Assembly (NCBI GenBank): GCA_947487325.1
Contig: CANKWG010000123.1
Location: forward strand, 1-6,970
Length of the DNA: 6,970 bases
Direction of reading: 5' to 3'
From: Oxalobacteraceae bacterium
GTDB lineage: Bacteria > Pseudomonadota > Gammaproteobacteria > Burkholderiales > Burkholderiaceae_D
A model generated the notes under the pieces. That model was not told where the DNA came from. It was given only the letters and a program-made list of their open reading frames with translations, and made no database searches. Numbering within the stretch: the stretch's first letter is position 1; the number at the start of each line of letters is the position of its first letter. The translations under genes and the position numbers were made by a program. Shown in pieces: positions 4,992-6,970 of the stretch.

Positions 4992-6970
4992 TTGCGCGCG
5001 TTCGCTCTGGGGTTGCTGGCAGGCGTCTTCTGGCTGCAATCTCAGGCCGTATTGCCCGATGCGGTTGCTTGCGCAGGTTTGGTGCTGATCGCCATTGTCT
5101 GTGTGCCGCTTGCGCATCGTCTGGCTCGACGCAAGCTGAATCAAATCACGATACCCCATTTGTCATTGCGTGCTGTGGCCGGTATTGCTTTCACGATCGC
5201 CATCGGTATCGCTATTGGCATCGGATGGTCTGGGCTGTTCGCGCATGTTCGACTGAACGAAGCATTACCCGCGGCACTCGAGGGTCGAGATCTGCAAGTG
5301 ATCGGGGTCGTGGATAGCTTGCCGGATGCAGTGGCAAGGGGTGTCCGGTTCCGTTTGCATGTGGACAGTGCGCACCTTCCCGGTGGTGAGAGAGTCAAGA
5401 TTCCCGAATTGCTGTCGGTGGGCTGGTACGCAGATAATGCGCAGAGCCCGCCCGTGGTGCGTCCGGGGCAGCGCTGGGAATTCACACTGAGGCTTCGTCT
5501 GCCGCACGGCCATGTAAACCCGGATGGTTTTGATTACGAGGCCTGGTTACTTACCGAAGGCGTCCGTGCAACGGCTTATGTCCGTCCCGGCGCAAAAAAA
5601 ATGCACGATGCGTTCGTGCCCAGTTTCACTGCTTACATTGGCCGCGCGCGGGATGTCTTGCGAGATCGTTTGCAGCAGGCATTGCCCGATGCCGAGTATG
5701 CCGGCGTGATCATTGCGCTGGTGATTGGCGATCAGCGTGGGGTGAGTCAGTCGGATTGGGATGTGTTCAATCGCACAGGCATTGGTCATCTGGTTTCCAT
5801 CTCTGGATTACACATCACCATGATTGCCGCGCTATTTGGCGGTCTTGCACGCTGGCTATGGCGCCACTCTTTTTTCACGCGCGCGAATCTCCCGTTGCTA
5901 CTACCTGCGCAAAAAGTTGGGGCGGCTGCGGGATTACTCACCGCGCTGGTGTACGTGGCGCTAGCCGGATTTGGCATACCGGCGCAGCGCACCTTGTTGA
6001 TGCTGACCGTGGTGTCGCTTGCTCTCTGGCTGGGCCGGATAGCTTCGATATCGCATGTGCTGTGCCTGTCGATCACCGTCGTTTTACTGTGCGATCCCTG
6101 GGCTGTACTGTGGCCCGGTTTCTGGCTCTCATTTGTAGCGATCGCCTGCATTGTGTACGCATCCGTGGGCCGTACCGCAGCAAACAGGGGCGAATGGGAT
6201 AGGGCTGAAGCAGGGACGACGTCTGCGACCGGCTTTCGCTCGTGGCTGAGACAATCACTTGCGGCAGCAACACGTACCCAATATGCGGTCACACTGGGTC
6301 TGGTGCCGTTGACGATGGCCCTGTTTGGTCAGATTTCGCTGATTGGCCCGCTGGCTAACGCGATTGCTATTCCGTTGGTCAGCTTTGTGATCACGCCCTT
6401 GTCGCTGGCCGGAAGCATTGCGCCTGCGCCCGTGTCGGTCTGGTGTCTGCAATTTGCGCATGCGCTGGTGAGCGCGCTGGCGCAATGCTTGCAATGGCTA
6501 AGCGAGACTTCGTTCGCTGTATGGCAGGCACCGCGTCCGGATGCGATGAGTGTGGTGTTGGCGATGGCAGGCACGCTTTGGCTACTTGCGCCGCGCGGCT
6601 GGCCTCTGCGATGGTTAGGTATGCTGGCCTGGCTGCCGATGCTCATGGCCAGGCCCGCGGCGCCGACACAAGGATTCTGGCTCACCGCATTCGATATTGG
6701 GCAGGGCAATGCGCTACTGATCGAAACCGCAAATCACCGCTTGCTATACGACACAGGGCCGGCGTATTCAAGCGAGTCTGACGGAGCAACGCGTGTATTG
6801 CTGCCTTATTTGCGCGCGCGCGGCATCGGTCAACTCAATGGTCTCATCATCTCGCACAGCGACAACGATCATGCCGGCGGTGCCGCCTCTGTGATCGAGG
6901 GTATTCCGATTAACTGGGTACGCTCCTCTCTCCCGGAGGATCATGCCTTGCTCAGGCAAATGCCTTCGCA
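4992..6970 (+). CDS. comEC: DNA internalization channel ComEC/Rec2 (partial, C-terminus outside window)
   Basis: ComEC forms the inner-membrane pore that carries single-stranded DNA into the cytoplasm during natural transformation. From TTG 4992 there are 659 complete codons without a stop; relatives are about 750-850 residues, so perhaps 100-190 are missing. The order is N-terminal hydrophobic helices (about 1-90, two clusters), a soluble DUF4131/OB-like region to about 230 containing NPDGFDYEAWLL, then the Competence domain with HLVSISGLHIT (266-276) and many transmembrane segments. Last comes a beta-lactamase-like domain starting at FDIGQGNALL (567-576), with the metal-site motif HSDNDHAGG at 622-630 (H622, D624, D626, H627). 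The start is inferred: TTG immediately follows the tatD TGA, and the resulting RAFALGLLAGVFWLQ resembles the usual N-terminus. No good ribosome binding site is seen, which suggests reinitiation after tatD. An A8 tract lies at 5594-5601. Presence of comEC alone does not show the organism is competent. Confidence 0.96.
   Translation, partial: MRAFALGLLAGVFWLQSQAVLPDAVACAGLVLIAIVCVPLAHRLARRKLNQITIPHLSLRAVAGIAFTIAIGIAIGIGWSGLFAHVRLNEALPAALEGRDLQVIGVVDSLPDAVARGVRFRLHVDSAHLPGGERVKIPELLSVGWYADNAQSPPVVRPGQRWEFTLRLRLPHGHVNPDGFDYEAWLLTEGVRATAYVRPGAKKMHDAFVPSFTAYIGRARDVLRDRLQQALPDAEYAGVIIALVIGDQRGVSQSDWDVFNRTGIGHLVSISGLHITMIAALFGGLARWLWRHSFFTRANLPLLLPAQKVGAAAGLLTALVYVALAGFGIPAQRTLLMLTVVSLALWLGRIASISHVLCLSITVVLLCDPWAVLWPGFWLSFVAIACIVYASVGRTAANRGEWDRAEAGTTSATGFRSWLRQSLAAATRTQYAVTLGLVPLTMALFGQISLIGPLANAIAIPLVSFVITPLSLAGSIAPAPVSVWCLQFAHALVSALAQCLQWLSETSFAVWQAPRPDAMSVVLAMAGTLWLLAPRGWPLRWLGMLAWLPMLMARPAAPTQGFWLTAFDIGQGNALLIETANHRLLYDTGPAYSSESDGATRVLLPYLRARGIGQLNGLIISHSDNDHAGGAASVIEGIPINWVRSSLPEDHALLRQMPS
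5594..5601 (+). repeat. A8 homopolymer tract inside comEC
   Basis: Eight consecutive A residues encode part of G-A-K-K-M in the soluble N-terminal region of ComEC (residues about 201-204). Such tracts can cause slippage by polymerase or ribosome, or sequencing length errors. The reading frame is intact here, with recognisable ComEC sequence on both sides. Confidence 0.6.

Noticed and set aside
5196..5225. Imperfect 12-nt tandem repeat (ATCGCCATCGGT / ATCGCTATTGGC)
   Set aside because: Encodes alternating I, A and G of a transmembrane helix in ComEC; simple hydrophobic composition explains it.
5756..6202. Plus-strand out-of-frame open frame of 148 codons inside comEC
   Set aside because: The correct comEC frame is continuous and recognisable through this whole stretch, so this is a shadow and not evidence of a frameshift.
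5786..6292. Minus-strand open frame of 168 codons opposite comEC
   Set aside because: Antisense to the conserved Competence domain; no ribosome binding site or recognisable domain.

Overview
The window is a compact, coding-dense stretch of a proteobacterial chromosome, most likely from a betaproteobacterium of the Burkholderiales type. The evidence is the gene order (RpfE-type protein and recJ on one side; Lol permease, lolD, tatD-family and comEC on the other) and the N-terminus of the Lol permease (…LPFEWMIGLRYTRA…). Xanthomonads, where rpfE also sits next to recJ, are the main alternative. The genus cannot be named from this sequence. No RNA genes, insertion sequences, CRISPR arrays, phage genes or convincing terminators were seen.

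Layout. Two gene groups diverge from a short intergenic region at about 2105-2209. Leftward (minus strand) are an RpfE-type protein of unknown biochemical function (2104-1100) and recJ (1103 to beyond base 1), joined by a 4-bp ATGA overlap. Rightward (plus strand) is a tight four-gene run. It holds a single LolC/E-type permease (about 2210-3475), its ATPase lolD (3468-4175, 8-bp overlap), a YjjV-like TatD-family metal-dependent hydrolase (4188-4991, 12-nt gap), and comEC/rec2 (4992 to beyond base 6970, starting directly after the tatD stop). recJ and comEC are cut by the window edges: recJ lacks its C-terminal part and comEC the end of its C-terminal hydrolase domain.

How they work together. 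The permease and LolD form the inner-membrane ABC machine that extracts outer-membrane lipoproteins and passes them to LolA. With only one permease gene next to lolD, a homodimeric (LolF-like) arrangement is likely. ComEC is the inner-membrane channel for single-stranded DNA in natural transformation. RecJ is a 5'-3' single-strand exonuclease of recombination and repair, and TatD proteins are metal-dependent hydrolases often with DNase activity. DNA uptake and DNA processing genes are therefore close together, though this arrangement looks like conserved housekeeping synteny rather than a new system. The points most worth a second look are translational and transcriptional details: possible leaderless expression of the RpfE-type gene, the same-frame TGA-TTG junction of tatD and comEC, and an A8 tract in comEC.
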